Source of the DNA: Cryptomeria japonica
Taxonomy: Eukaryota > Streptophyta > Pinopsida > Cupressales > Cupressaceae
NCBI RefSeq assembly: GCF_030272615.1
Contig: NC_081407.1
Location: 138,144,897-138,208,896 of the forward strand
Reading direction: 5' to 3'
Length of the DNA: 64,000 nucleotides
Both the position numbers and the translations under genes were made by a program. Shown piece after piece: positions 34,017-45,023 of this stretch. Each line of letters opens with the position of its first letter. Position 1 is the stretch's first letter. Under the pieces are notes generated by a model that had not been told where the DNA came from, searched no databases, and was given only the letters and a program-made list of their open reading frames with translations.

Positions 34017-34975
34017 GGTAGGGAGATCCAATGAAGGACATCCCATCCTTGCAGCTTAACACAAACATCATGCAAAATATACCCAAAATTGGTAATACAA
34101 CACCAGAAATAGCAGAAAGAACAACCGGTAACAACAAATAAAACATAACCGATAAACAATATGAACAATTCTTATTATAGTCTGAAGAATTACATATGTA
34201 ACATACTGTATCGGTCCAGGATAAAAACAAGGCTTCCAACACAATCATAAGATTCGTAGATCATCCACATATCATATCAGTGTCCAGAAACAATTTGTCA
34301 GTTCTACCCTAATTCAGACCTTAGCCTTCAGGCCTCAGTCCACCAGATCAAAATCTCGTCAGTTCTACATCTTTGCTCAATCTCTAAACTCTATCTTCTA
34401 TCCTATAACTTTTTTCTTATGTCTTCCCTCTTCTCAAATGATTCACAAACCTCCATTTATATCATCCACAAATAATTAACTTAATCAAGTCAGCCCAAAG
34501 ACCAACTAATTCATGAAATGTCTAACAGTAACAAGTCGGCTCAAATCATTAAGAAGAACTTCCAAAATGCATAAACCAATATGCGGTCCTCTGGGAACAT
34601 TTAACATGACACAAGAGACATAAATCAACAATACTCAAGTCATGGAGATCAACCGTAACCCAATCCAACTTTGCTCAACACACTGCCAGACTAACTGGTA
34701 AGAACATATCAACCGGGCCAATATCGGAATCGACAACTCGCTGGGATTAAATCCAAATTCCATGAAACTCAAACACGAAAAAGATCACGAACATAAGGGA
34801 ATAAACCCAAAACCACAATGCTAAACACTCAAACAGGAAGAAATGCCACGATCTCAAGCAATTCCACTGAAACTGGTCAACCGATAAGAAATAGACCAGT
34901 GCTCCTGCATCAGAGAATGACAACATGCAAAACAAATAAAGAAATGAAAGAGAGAGGACTAATAAATGTATGAAC
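34017..34975. other. Sequence of unknown origin interrupting element B ORF2
   Basis: About 0.95 kb with no similarity to the homologous stretch in A, C or D, which is only about 16 codons at this point. It is A/C-rich on the plus strand, with CCGGTAAC and CCGATAA-type motifs. I could not find clear TG...CA ends or a target duplication. It may be an insertion that later decayed. Confidence 0.5.
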
Positions 34976-36526
34976 CTGTATCACTCATGAAGAAGCCAAG
35001 AGGCTTATTAAGGAAGCAAATAAGAAAGAATTTAGAAGCAAAAAGAAGTGAACATATTAATGATTGGGAAGGTAGAGGAGGTGAGGAAAGAGACAGAGGA
35101 TATATGGAGAAAAATCATTCAAAATGATCCCTTGTACAAAGATGCATTTAATTCCTCTCAGCTGAAAGAAAAGAAAGGTGTTTCTAGTGGTCAGAAGGAT
35201 GAAACTTAGACCAAGGGAAATCCCAAATATCAAGATAACACAACACTTGACGTTGAGACTGGTGATACCCCTCTGATGGTGGATAGTTATGTAGCCATTG
35301 AGATCCAAAAGGATGATACTGTACCAAGTGGCAACACCGATGTAAAAGATAAATGGGATGGAGAAGAGAAGAAGGATGTTGGGAGTATTGAGGCAAAGAT
35401 CACTGAACTAGATAAAGGAAAAGGAGTAGTTGATCTAGTAATTATCACTCCTCCGGTTATAGAGACCCCACCTCAAATCCTTATAAATTTTGATGGTCCT
35501 ATCAACCTTGGACATATGTCTCTTGTAGAAAATTGCATGCTCGTAGCTGTTGTACAAGCCCAAGCTAGTCAAGATCTACTGAATTCAGAGTCTAAAGACA
35601 AGAAGCTTATTTTGATGTCAGTTGATATTTTACAGAAGGTGGCTCCAAATGTACAGTTAGATTCCAATAAAAGCCCCTCTGGTAAATTGTTGCAATTAGT
35701 TAACAGTGTAAACACAAATTTTGATTCTTTAGAGAAGTCTGCTACTCAAAAAAATTTGGATAAATTTAAGGATGTTAAGATGTAGACATTTTGGAAGATG
35801 ATTGAGGATGATAGAGTGAGACTAAACAAGAGACTGCAAATTATTTCTGATGCATTGTCAGAAGGCGGTAAATTGTCCAAGTCTTGTCTAATTTTGCCTA
35901 AATTCGTTGTAGATATAGACAAGCGGATAGGTGTTTGCCAGGGCAAGCTTGCTAGTATTTCATAGTCCTTTGATCCAAATGTAGCTTTAACAAGAAGTGT
36001 TGAAGGGCAGATTATAGCTCTAAATGATCTGATATCAAGTGTCCCAGTGGACAAGGACAAAATTTTGAGAAAATTTGGTCAACTCTAGAACCTGATTGCC
36101 CCCCGGTTGGACACCATGTTGAGTAATAAGGTAGATTGCATGAAGGAGATGGCTCGACTTGTGCCATCTAATCTAAGGGAGTTAGAAATTCATGCCACCA
36201 TAGTCAATGAACTCATCACATTTTTGGATAACTTGAAGAGTGGGAGGGATACTCACCTAGGAATTTTGAAGACTATTTATGCTAACATCTTCAAGTATTT
36301 GTAAAGTTTCTAGTGAATATCTCTATATATAAGTTTTGGACAACACCCCATCTTTGGAATTGCTATCAAAAGGGAAGAGGAATGGTGAAAAATGTATAGA
36401 AGAGTGTAATTATAGATTTCATAATTATTTGTCTAAGGGGGAGGCGTAGAAATTCTTTTGATTCTTTTGAACCAGTGAACAATGCTCAATGCTTAGTCAT
36501 TTTTCACGAGTGTTGCCATCAATGCC

Positions 36527-36538
36527 AATGGGGGAGAT
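36527..36538 (+). promoter_or_regulatory. Polypurine tract, element B
   Basis: AATGGGGGAGAT lies immediately before the TGTTGG of the 3' LTR. Upstream is TTGCCATCAATGCC, a stretch conserved next to the polypurine tract in several elements of this window. Confidence 0.88.
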
Positions 36539-37505
36539 TGTTGGAAATTGACACTCATCCGGTGGTTATCGTTGGCTAATTATTGGTTAGGGGTTGTCAT
36601 TGATGATAACTCTTCATAGAGATTAGATCTGGTGGTCATAATTCTTCTTATCCAAAAGCAAGTGTTAACTGGTAGCCTATTAACCAATATTTTAGGAAGA
36701 ACATAGCATTTTTGGTCCAGAAGCATTCCAATGAATGTGGTGCATTGAATCATGTTTCAGATGATTGGGCTGACATAGACACATCATTTTTCTATTATTT
36801 TAGTGATCCACATTTATCCTTTGGGATCTGGTCAAGCTAACATGAGACGACACGTTACACTAGTAGGATGACATGGCAAATGACCTATTTTGTGATTGTT
36901 GGTATATAAGTTTGGTGTGGATGATCTTTTTGGTGTATGATGTGATTATATGCGAATGAGTGGTGATCGAGAATCCTTTGTAGTGTAGTTTCACATGTGC
37001 ATTCTTGATCCAATAGTTGACTGAGACTATGAACTGGAAAAAATAGAGCATAACAGAGAAGGTGATCTAGTCAGTATATTTATTACTCAACCAGAACTCA
37101 TCCAAGCATTGCAGATTCTATTACAAAGTTCATTTACCATAATTCATCATTGTAACTAATTTGTAAGTCAATGAGACTTCCCTGAGGGTTGTCGCCTTCC
37201 GGGTTTTTGTAATTGAGTAGTGAGCTCTAGGCACTGTGCCTGAATGCCCGTGCATTCCCATATTGTAATATTGTTTTTCTACTGACCATAGTGGAATAAT
37301 ATTGTGGGTTCAAATCCCACCATGGTTTTTTCCATTTGGGTTTCCACGTAAAAATCCGGTGTTATGCTTTTCTGGTTGATTTTTTATATGTTTCTGCATT
37401 TCAGTTTCAAGTTTTTGCTTCTAGTGGTTTAAAGTTAAGTTTGAAAATCTGCTAACTAGTAGATCACTGATTCACCCCCCCTCTCAGTGATCCCTGATTT
37501 TGATA
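36539..37505 (+). repeat. Element B 3' LTR
   Basis: It begins TGTTGGAAATTGACAC and ends CCCTGATTTTGATA, the last bases having drifted from CTACA. It is followed by the target duplication GTTCT. It carries the TTCACCCCCCCTCTCAGTG box near 37471. Confidence 0.9.
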
Positions 37506-37510
37506 GTTCT

Positions 37511-37655
37511 TATTTAATTTTTATGTGTGTGATATTTCATGATTATATCTGTTTATCAAAAGTTTGTTTATCGGATATATATTTGTGGATTAAGTAAAAT
37601 ATTTTAATTGGTACAACTAATTCACCCCCCTCTCATTTGTCCAAGATATTTAACA
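37511..37655 (+). repeat. Element E 3' LTR, last segment
   Basis: The final 145 bp of the interrupted LTR. It contains its own TTCACCCCCCTCTC box near 37621 and ends GATATTTAACA. The end mirrors the start at 26779 (TGTTGCAAATG), as expected for LTR termini. Confidence 0.75.
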
Positions 37656-39378
37656 TTTTCTTTTCTTTTTCCCCTTTCAAAATCTCTTATCTCTCTAATT
37701 TTTTGTGATGTCTCAACTCAAGTTGTTCTTCATCTTTGTATTATTTCTTCAATCAACAAACTACTTGGATTTATTTAATTTCTTTCTCTTATAATTTCTT
37801 TCAAGTTTAAACAACTCACTCACACTTGTTTTCAATCTCATAACCACAAAAATCTTGGCTCCTTCCAATTTTACATGAGATTCCAATAACATAAAGATTT
37901 TTAGCTGAGCCAACCCTTGGTGAATTGTGTTCACAACAAATAGTGTTTGATTTCCCTTCTACGGTGCGAAGAAGCTGAAAATAATATAAAATGAACTACT
38001 TCAATGTTAAAAAAACCTTCACAAGAGTTGTATTAGGGTAAATTCATCACATCATAAGGAAAAACTATGCCAAATGTTGGACATTTGCTAGGGTGATTTA
38101 TCATTTGTTTCTAGTCCTTATGTGTTCATTACAATAACAATCAATTAGGCATGAATGAGTGTTGTTCACCATGATGTTTAAGGATTTCATTGCCTTTGGA
38201 AAATAGTGAATTCTTCAAAATTCCTTGTATACTTTATGCTAGCATTTGTAACTTGAACAAAAGGACATGGAGATGTTCCAAAAAATGCTTGTTACCTTCC
38301 AATCTACTTTACACTATAACATACAAAGTATAAACACCATCTTTGTGAATAAAAGATTCTCCCAGTCACAAGTCTTGAGATAAACTCTTTAGATGATTTG
38401 ACTAGTCTAATTTAGTGACTTGTTTTTTAGATTAATACATGGAATAGTAGACTCTATTGTTTGAAAGGTGTAGACAACGAGTTAGAAAATTAGGTCTATT
38501 TTCAATAAAAAATAATGTGTTTTCTCATTAAGAAAAAAAAAATTCTATGGTTTAAAAATTCCTAAAAAACCCCTTCATATAATTAAAAAATAACTTCTTT
38601 TTTTAAATTTGAAAATGATTAAAATATGCATCTTAGAAATGTTTCTACAACTAAAAATCATCATATCTAAGGTTCTCACATACATGAACAACAAATTTTA
38701 TTTTAATAACTTGAAATGAAATTTATATTATTTTTTAATTTAATCATTATCAAAAAATGTTTTAATCAAAATATATAGCTTTCAAAAACTCACTAATTTA
38801 TTGGTGATTTGTTTGGCTTTTAACAAACACTAAGGATCAATTCTTCTCAAGTAGGCAAGGACAATTTGGCTTGTATAATTAATTCCAAGATGTACATTGT
38901 TGGTGTAATTGACTCAAGGGATAAATTTGTCAAACACTAATTAAAGATCAGTTCTTGTCAAATGTAATTATCAAACACAATAATGGATAACCTAGTTTAG
39001 TTTAGTTCCTCAACAAATTTGGTAAAAGAACATAATCCTTAGTTTTTAGTACTAAGATAAAAGAGGACAAATTTCATAAATGAACACAATAAAACCATTA
39101 TTCCTTATTAATGAGACAAAAGAATTTAATCCATTCATTTAGGTGAATAAAAAGACATATTTCATGTTTATTGCATCTTATGAATTTGGATATTAAGTAG
39201 GCTCTAACCATCCATCGATTTTAGTGTTTACTTATGTAATTATGTCTTATATGTATGATGTTTATTAATTTAGGAAATTATTTAAAATTCTATTTCATTT
39301 CATTCCCCTTCTATTTATTAAAAATAAAAGAAATTTTGGTTATAATGGTCCATTATATGGTTATAAATATAAATATAG
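37656..39378. other. AT-rich intergenic sequence, no gene seen
   Basis: High A+T with no ORF carrying a recognisable domain, no LTR signature and no repeats beyond short A/T runs. It ends abruptly at 39379, where the ORF2 of element C begins without its 3' end. Confidence 0.6.
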
Positions 39379-41127
39379 CTCTATTTTTATTTTCTTATCC
39401 AACTCAATTATTACTTGCCTTCTGGCCTCAAGTCTTTTATATAATTCATCAAGAATTTCATTTAGGACTTGCATCAAAAACTTTTTATACATGTCCATGT
39501 GTAGTATAAGACTTTCCTCAATTTGTCCTTTCTCATCTTCTGATAGGGTGTCATAGATTTTCCCTATGTTTTTCAATTTTCCTTCCTCTGTGATTTCATC
39601 CAGTAATATGTCAAAAGGGGCCAAGTCAATGTCTGTCTTCTTCTTCTTTTTGGGGGTCAGCTTTTTCTTAGGTGTGGCTTTCTTGACTAGAGACCTCACA
39701 ACTTGTTGCTTCTGTCTTGTCCTTCTAGGTGAAGGAGTGGATACCGATGAGGGGTCTCTTTTCCTAACAACTCTTTTGAAAGTTGCTGGCATATCTCCTT
39801 CTGAGGAGGTATCTACAGGTGATAGATGAGTTTCAGGCTGTTGGGCTGCCAACTCTTCTTCTGTTATGCCGGTTTTCTTTAGTACATCATCTTTTAAGGC
39901 TTTAGCTTGCCTGCTTCCTTTCCTCATAGATGCCTCAACTTTCTTTACTCTCTTTTTGGATTGAATTTGACTTTCAATGTGCTCAGCACTACCAAATATT
40001 TCTTCCTTTGGTTCATGAGGAGCTCCCAGAAGTGCTTTGGCATAAGTTTCCACTATGTGGTCATCTGCTTCATACCCCATTTCTGTAACCCAAATTGTTC
40101 TTGGGATGACTGCTTCCATCCAGATCTCATCCTTTTTTATTACAAAACATATGTCATCCTTGTATTTGTTGACAATTTCCTGTGATAGTCTGATCCTCTT
40201 ATTCATTTTGACCTTTAGTGCTTGAAAATACTCATGGATATTCTTTTCTTTATTTTCACCCATGTTGTTGAATAAGTCAGACAATTGTTTTCCTACCAGT
40301 ATGTCAAATCCAAAATCCTTGTTGCCTATACCAGGAGCTTGTTTGGTTATATGTAGCATTAAGCATACAAGCAAATTTCCAAATCTAAAGGTTCCTTTCT
40401 TATCCTTCTTGATTTTTGCTAGGTTATCAATTAACTCATCTTTTAACCATTCACAGATGTCAATTTTTACATTGTTCTTAACCATGTCATAAGCAATTTT
40501 TATGCATAAACTAGAAATAGAATTAAGCCTATTTGCATGAGTTGCTTTGTAACCTAGAATCATGCTAATGAATCTCACATTTGTATCGGTTACATCATTA
40601 ACCCTCAATGATATTTTGTCAGATGTTGCACCAGTTAGTTTCGTTACTAGGTCATTGGAGACCTTCTTGGTTTTGTCGAGTCTAGTACCAGTGGAAGGTA
40701 ACCCTGTTACTGCTTTCACAGCTACCTTTGTAATTTTGTGCACTGATTCAAGCCAAAAGAATGAGCCATGTACCCTACTGAGAACTATCCTAACCACTTC
40801 CTTGGGAAATTCAGGAATGCAGAGGATTTCAGTGAATCCTAGGGTTTCAACAATTTTGTGTTCAGGTTTCACATTTCCGGCATTGTCACATATAACAGAT
40901 TTGTACATGTCTTTGATTTCTTCATCACCTAATTCCTCTATGTTGCAATGAATGTACATTCTAGGGTCTTCTGTATAAACAACACCCTTTGGAATTTGGG
41001 AAAAAGCACCTATGTTGTCATCTTTCTTAGTTACCTCGGGAACTAGCTCAAACACGGGCCTAGGTCATTTTATAACCTTGACTACTGTAGGCTTTGCTAT
41101 GAATTCAGGTGCAGAGGAGGATGCCAT
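39379..41127 (-). pseudogene. Element C ORF2 (3'-truncated), uncharacterised
   Basis: The ATG is at 41127-41125. TGA at 41067-41065 (codon 21) is followed by a long open frame to the breakpoint. Motifs as in D: FFWLESVHKITKVAV, VRFISMILGYKATHANRL, ICEWLKDELIDNL, WMEAVIPRTIWVTEMGYEAD, a lysine-rich linker near 39640-39690 and ELYKRLEARRQVIIELDKKI. Homology stops at 39379. The unrelated AT-rich sequence beyond adds a few meaningless codons. Apart from the TGA the reading frame is intact over more than 1.6 kb, which suggests the copy is young or the frame was under selection until recently. Confidence 0.82.
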
Positions 41128-41431
41128 GATGATAAATACCTTTTTCTACCTTTGGATGGATTGATTGCTGAAGTGCTTTGCCTCTTTTCTCGGAATGCCT
41201 TAGCTCGGAAATTTTCGCGCTCTCTGAAGGTTTGAATTCACGGTGAAATGAAATGGAGCCAAAACATAATTTATAAAGTCTTTTCTGTGACCTACCACAT
41301 TAATTGTCTGCCAGTAATTTATTAACTCAACTTTATTTGCCGGTAATGAAGGATTTTCAACTTCTTTTCTCTAATCGAGGGAATAATAGCACATGTGTCA
41401 TTAAATTGCCAAACCCTCAAGATAATTTTCT

Positions 41432-41917
41432 TCAATTTGATGAAGGACATCCTGCCGGTGGAGCATTGCTCTGTCCTGCTGGTGGAGCATCATATTGTCC
41501 TGCCAGTGAAGCATTTGTTGGTTCTACCGGTGGAGGAGTAACCCCAATATTTAGATCGCCTTTTCTAATCCATTGCTTTGAAAATTCTTGCTTAACCTCT
41601 TCAACCTTTTCTTTACCTTTCAAGCTAGTACTTTTGTTATCTACCGGTGTACCTTTACTTCTACAGAATTTAGCAATATGACCAATTTTGTTACATGCAT
41701 AACAAGCTACATTATTTTTCTGAATAGCTTTCCCATAACCTATGCCGGTTTGTGTTCTGCATTTATTTGATAAATGACCAAATCTTCCACAAACATAACA
41801 TCTTACATCCATTCTGCAATTTTCAGAGTTATGACCAATTTTGTTTCATTTGGTGCATTGACCGGTGGGAGGATTGATGTTCTGATAATTCCTAGATCTA
41901 AATTCATTTTCCCTATT
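41432..41917 (-). pseudogene. Element C ORF1, zinc-knuckle part, left of solo LTR
   Basis: It carries knuckles CYVCGRFGHLSNKC and CYACNKIGHIAKFC, the remains of another knuckle upstream, and a tail of short Pro/Ala repeats (NASLAGQ, YDAPPAGQ, SNAPPAG) ending at a stop at 41432. One knuckle has lost its second Cys to TGA near 41850 (TKC in other copies). Continuous with 43435-44112 before the solo LTR inserted. Confidence 0.8.
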
Positions 41918-43434
41918 GATGTGGAGCATCATGAAAAACCCTTCAAGAACCCCAAATCAACATGGAGTTTCAATCTCAACACAACATCTTCACTTGTATT
42001 AGAGGCATAATCTGATCATAATCATTATTCTACAGTCCAAAAAAATATTAATATCAACCAACCAATACAATATCAAATCCATCATATCATTTTACCACCC
42101 TTTGAACATTAATCAAGACCAAAACAATGCATTATGTTGTCCCGGTTAATGACAGTTTGATATATCCGTACTCAGTTATTAATAACTTTACAACCTGAGC
42201 ATATTTGGAAGATCACTTCAGTGAGGCTTTAGAAAACTAGGTTTCTAAAACTATATCCAAAATTGAGAACGATCCAACGGTGCAATAAAAAGTTATCATC
42301 TCTGCACCGAGACCAATTTTGACTATCATAAAACTGGAAAATGTATGCTTGCTGCCTGCTAGGGCATCATATTTCACAACAAATACTTAACCAAAATAAA
42401 ACAATACCATACTAAAATGAAATCCCTTTGAGTATAATTTCATAATATTCAATTCATTAATTTTTCCAATGGTGAAATCACAAGATAAGTACAAACCCTT
42501 TCCAACAACTCCATTTAAGACAATTTAAAACCAGTTTTCACCAAAATCTTCATAACTTCCACAAATAAAAACCAAAATGCCTCAAACCAAAGGGAAAAGA
42601 AATATGATTCAAATATCTTTCCAATAAGTCTATTTAGAGGTCTTAATAATATCATATGAGTTCATACCATATGCTGCAATGTGACTGTTCTCAGGAAGTA
42701 TCAAATCTGCAATTAACAACTTTCACCAAAACTTCCATATCTTATTCATTTCTAAACATAATAACTCCAAAAAAAAATTAAAAGAAAGTTAATTAACATA
42801 TATAACTATCCATTATACATATACAAAGGTTTCTAGGCCATACATGGTCGTACAAGGCCTGGAACCAACACAAAAACTGGAAAGCCAACCAAAATAACAA
42901 TAGTAGAATGCACCAAAATGTATCCAAAATGTTCTCCTTTCTTCTCTATTCTTCCAATAATGATTTGGTTTGACCAATAAAACATATTTATAGACTCTTT
43001 GGTAGTTATAAACCATCCAACTACCTTTATGACCCTTCATCTTCCATTTTACAACTTTATGTGCAATTTTTGCACTTTTACATTTTTGCAAATGTTGCAC
43101 TTTTGCAATTTTCTTGCAACTTTGACACTTTTTCCTAATGACTCTCCAAATTGTAAAAACCTCATAAACATGTACAAATAATCTATTTAATACCTTTTAC
43201 ATACTTGATAGCCTTCTCATGGCCTTTTATACAATTTTGACCATCTTGACCTATAAGGGCCTATATGGACAACTAGGACATAATCAGGACTTGCTTACAT
43301 TTTTAGGCTTCCAAGTCTTACAAATCATTCCAAATGGATTCAAATACATTATAAATGGCCTTCAAATATAAATTATATTTCAAATGATGAATTTGACCAT
43401 ATATTTTCCTTACGCCATGGGTGCTCTTGCACCA
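41918..43434 (-). mobile_element. Solo LTR (1517 bp) with CCTAT target duplication, inside element C ORF1
   Basis: It begins TGATGTGGAGCATC and ends TGCTCTTGCACCA, with CCTAT on both sides (41913-41917 and 43435-43439). Element D has the uninterrupted site with one CCTAT near 49180, which proves the insertion. The terminal bases are imperfect inverted repeats. A minus-strand TATA box (TATAAATA, 42985-42992) gives the orientation. The family is not otherwise present in the window. Confidence 0.95.
42985..42992 (-). promoter_or_regulatory. TATA box of the 41918-43434 solo LTR
   Basis: The minus strand reads GTCTATAAATATG. It is the only strong TATA element in the solo LTR, about 440 bases from its right end. 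Confidence 0.55.
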
Positions 43435-44112
43435 CCTATGACCATATTTATTACAGTTAAAGCATTTTCCATTGAATTTGTAAGTATTAGAGGGTCTTAC
43501 CAATTTGCTTTGATCCTGGGTATTTGTAGTACCGGAGCTTTATCCAACTTCAAATCCAACTCCAGCAGTGTCACCTTTGGGTTTTTGATTCTTCAATAAG
43601 GTACCAAGTTCTTCTGAGCTTTTCTTAAATTTTTCTTTGTGTTGATTTGCAGTTTCCAATTCCCTTTCCAAGATCTCTTTTTGTCTCATTAGTTCATTTG
43701 AGTCATTTTGAGTATGCATCAGATCTGTCTTCAACATATCATTTTCATAGATAAGTCTTGTGTTCTCATTTGCTGTATCACTTAGTCTTCTGGTCAATTC
43801 TTCTTCATTCCTCTTTTTGTCCTCAATCTCTTTGTAGAATCTCATAGTCATATCCTGCATTTCATTTTTTGTTGTCATGATCTCTTGTTTCAATTTGCTC
43901 ATCATATCATTTAATGATTCCTTTTCATCATTTTCATTTTGCAATTTTTCACAAAGTTCTCTTCTCTTGTTTCTTGTAACAGTAAGATTTTCTTGAAGTG
44001 CCTGAATAATGTCCTGAGCTACTTTTAAATCATCTTCTAATTTGATATTTTTCAACTTCTCTGCATCATAGTCAGTAAGAGCTCCTTCAAGTTGCTTCAT
44101 CAAATTTTCCAT
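43435..44112 (-). pseudogene. Element C ORF1, coiled-coil part, right of solo LTR
   Basis: It starts at ATG 44112, 58 bases after the primer site. A long Lys/Glu-rich coiled coil (about 170 residues, with ENTRLIYENDMLKTDLMHTQ) leads to the conserved SSEELGTLLKNQKPKGDT motif and the first knuckle (CFNCNKYGHR) before the solo LTR. A stop at 43540-43542 and a lost Trp/Gly region near 43420 break it. The region immediately after the primer site has no gag capsid domain. Confidence 0.82.
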
Positions 44113-44169
44113 CTTTACCGGTGTCAAGATCTTCCTCAAGCTGTTAGGCTTTTGAAAATAGAGGACCAG

Positions 44170-44181
44170 GCTCTGATACCA
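44170..44181 (-). promoter_or_regulatory. tRNA-Met(i) primer-binding site, element C
   Basis: The minus strand reads TGGTATCAGAGC exactly, two bases from the LTR starting at 44184. Confidence 0.95.
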
Positions 44182-44183
44182 AT

Positions 44184-45023
44184 TGTTAGGGTTCCCACAA
44201 ATACTGAGAGGGGGGGTGAATCAGTATCTACTGGTGATGTAATTTTCTTAAAACTGAAGATGCAAAATATAAAGTAATAGTATACCGATATGCAAGAATT
44301 AATGCAAATAACAAAATCAAAAGCATCCACATGAAAAGAACACCATAACACAAGATGTTTAACGAGGAAACCCAGTGTGGGAAAAACCTCGGTGGGATTT
44401 GTGACCCACAATATTCACTTACTAGCCAATAAGAGAATATTACTTACAATAGGGGCTTGCACATGCAGGAAGGCCAACTGCCTAGAGCTCACTGCTCAAC
44501 AAGAAGTCATACTGACTTACAAAGAGGATTTACACAAATCCAATATTTTGTACTGGTTTAGAATAGCATCTTCAATGCCAGATTCAGTACCAGTTCTTGC
44601 TCTGTTCTTTACATATACCCTTGACCTACAATCCGCACATTAGGTCTACCTTATAATTTATTTTTTACATTCTATCCATATCCTACAAATGCCTACAATG
44701 ATCTCTTTTATATACAAGAGTCATTTTACAATTTTCCAAGTCGGCTTACAATGATAAACAAAATATTACATATCAAAAATCCTGTCAGCCTCTGTGCCGG
44801 TATACATATTTCCTTCTGTGCTGGTGTACATCTTCTGTGCCAGTGTACATCTTCTGTGCCAGTGCCGGTGTAGATTGATTTTGTTGATGCTGGTGCACTG
44901 CTCTGTTTGAGTAATGCTTTGTCGGTAAAATGTCTTGCCAGTGCCATAGGATTGCAAGGTTGCCATCAATGACAAAACCTTCAATCACACACAATGTCTC
45001 ATTGGAGTGTCCATATGCCAACA
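44184..45023 (-). repeat. Shared LTR: 5' LTR of C and 3' LTR of D (840 bp)
   Basis: The plus-strand ends are TGTTAGGGTTCCC and CATATGCCAACA. The left side abuts a primer site (element C) and the right side abuts a polypurine tract (element D), so one LTR serves two internal regions. A minus-strand TATA (TATATAAAAG, 44705-44714) is present. A 19-bp unit (CTTCTGTGCCAGTGTACAT type) is repeated three times near 44813-44870. It is closely related to the LTR at 49945-50773. Confidence 0.95.

Larger units (their letters stand above)
31253..36304 (+). pseudogene. Element B ORF2, uncharacterised, with tandem triplication and an insertion
   Basis: The ATG is at 31253 (MTSTSSVSTPLVVEIK). Homology to D's ORF2 runs collinearly: IRKHIHYDLEELGNVD, DKFIWLDRIHKIVK, NNIGEYYVNL, then EAVEPKIVWIMPMGYEVDS at 33133. 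The core domain is tandemly triplicated (31607-32896). A stretch without homology at about 34017-34975 interrupts the frame between the DARRMM motif and the EEAKRLIKEANKK motif. The C-terminal part (35276-36304) continues beyond the point where D's open frame ends, with helical, leucine-rich segments and a final stop at 36302-36304. Stops are frequent. Its function is unknown. Confidence 0.75.
28651..37505 (+). mobile_element. Element B: complete non-autonomous LTR element with GTTCT target duplication
   Basis: LTRs lie at 28651-29615 and 36539-37505 (965 and 967 bp; I estimate about 88 percent identity by eye over the first 200 bases). It has a tRNA-Met primer site, a decayed ORF1, a decayed ORF2 and a polypurine tract. 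Both flanks carry GTTCT (28646-28650 and 37506-37510). There is no protease, integrase or RT. It inserted into the 3' LTR of element E. LTR divergence and many stops make it older than D. Confidence 0.93.
26179..37655 (+). mobile_element. Element E: copia remnant, interrupted by a solo LTR and element B
   Basis: Plus strand. It consists of an RNase H scrap (26179-26540), a 3' UTR, a polypurine tract (26768-26778) and a 3' LTR starting TGTTGCAAATG at 26779 and ending GATATTTAACA at 37655. The LTR is interrupted at 27153-28021 by a solo LTR and at 28651-37505 by element B. Removing both insertions and one copy of each target duplication leaves an LTR of about 1.14 kb. Confidence 0.82.
39379..45023 (-). 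mobile_element. Element C: 3'-truncated copy of the D family, shares an LTR with D
   Basis: Minus strand: 5' LTR 44184-45023, primer site 44170-44181, ORF1 (split), ORF2 up to its break at 39379. It is collinear with D at a constant offset of 7284 bp from 39379 to 41917 and is nearly identical in sequence. A 1517-bp solo LTR lies in ORF1. The 3' part of ORF2 and the 3' LTR are missing. Confidence 0.92.

Noticed and set aside
39566-40951. Several plus-strand ORFs of 75-130 codons opposite ORF2 of C, repeated at 46850-48235 opposite D
   Set aside because: They recur in both copies only because the underlying ORF2 sequence is duplicated; all are hydrophobic antisense shadows.
44170-44181. Possible tRNA-Met gene fragments at the TGGTATCAGAGC sites
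   Set aside because: Only the 12-base primer complement is present, each time next to an LTR end. No tRNA body follows.
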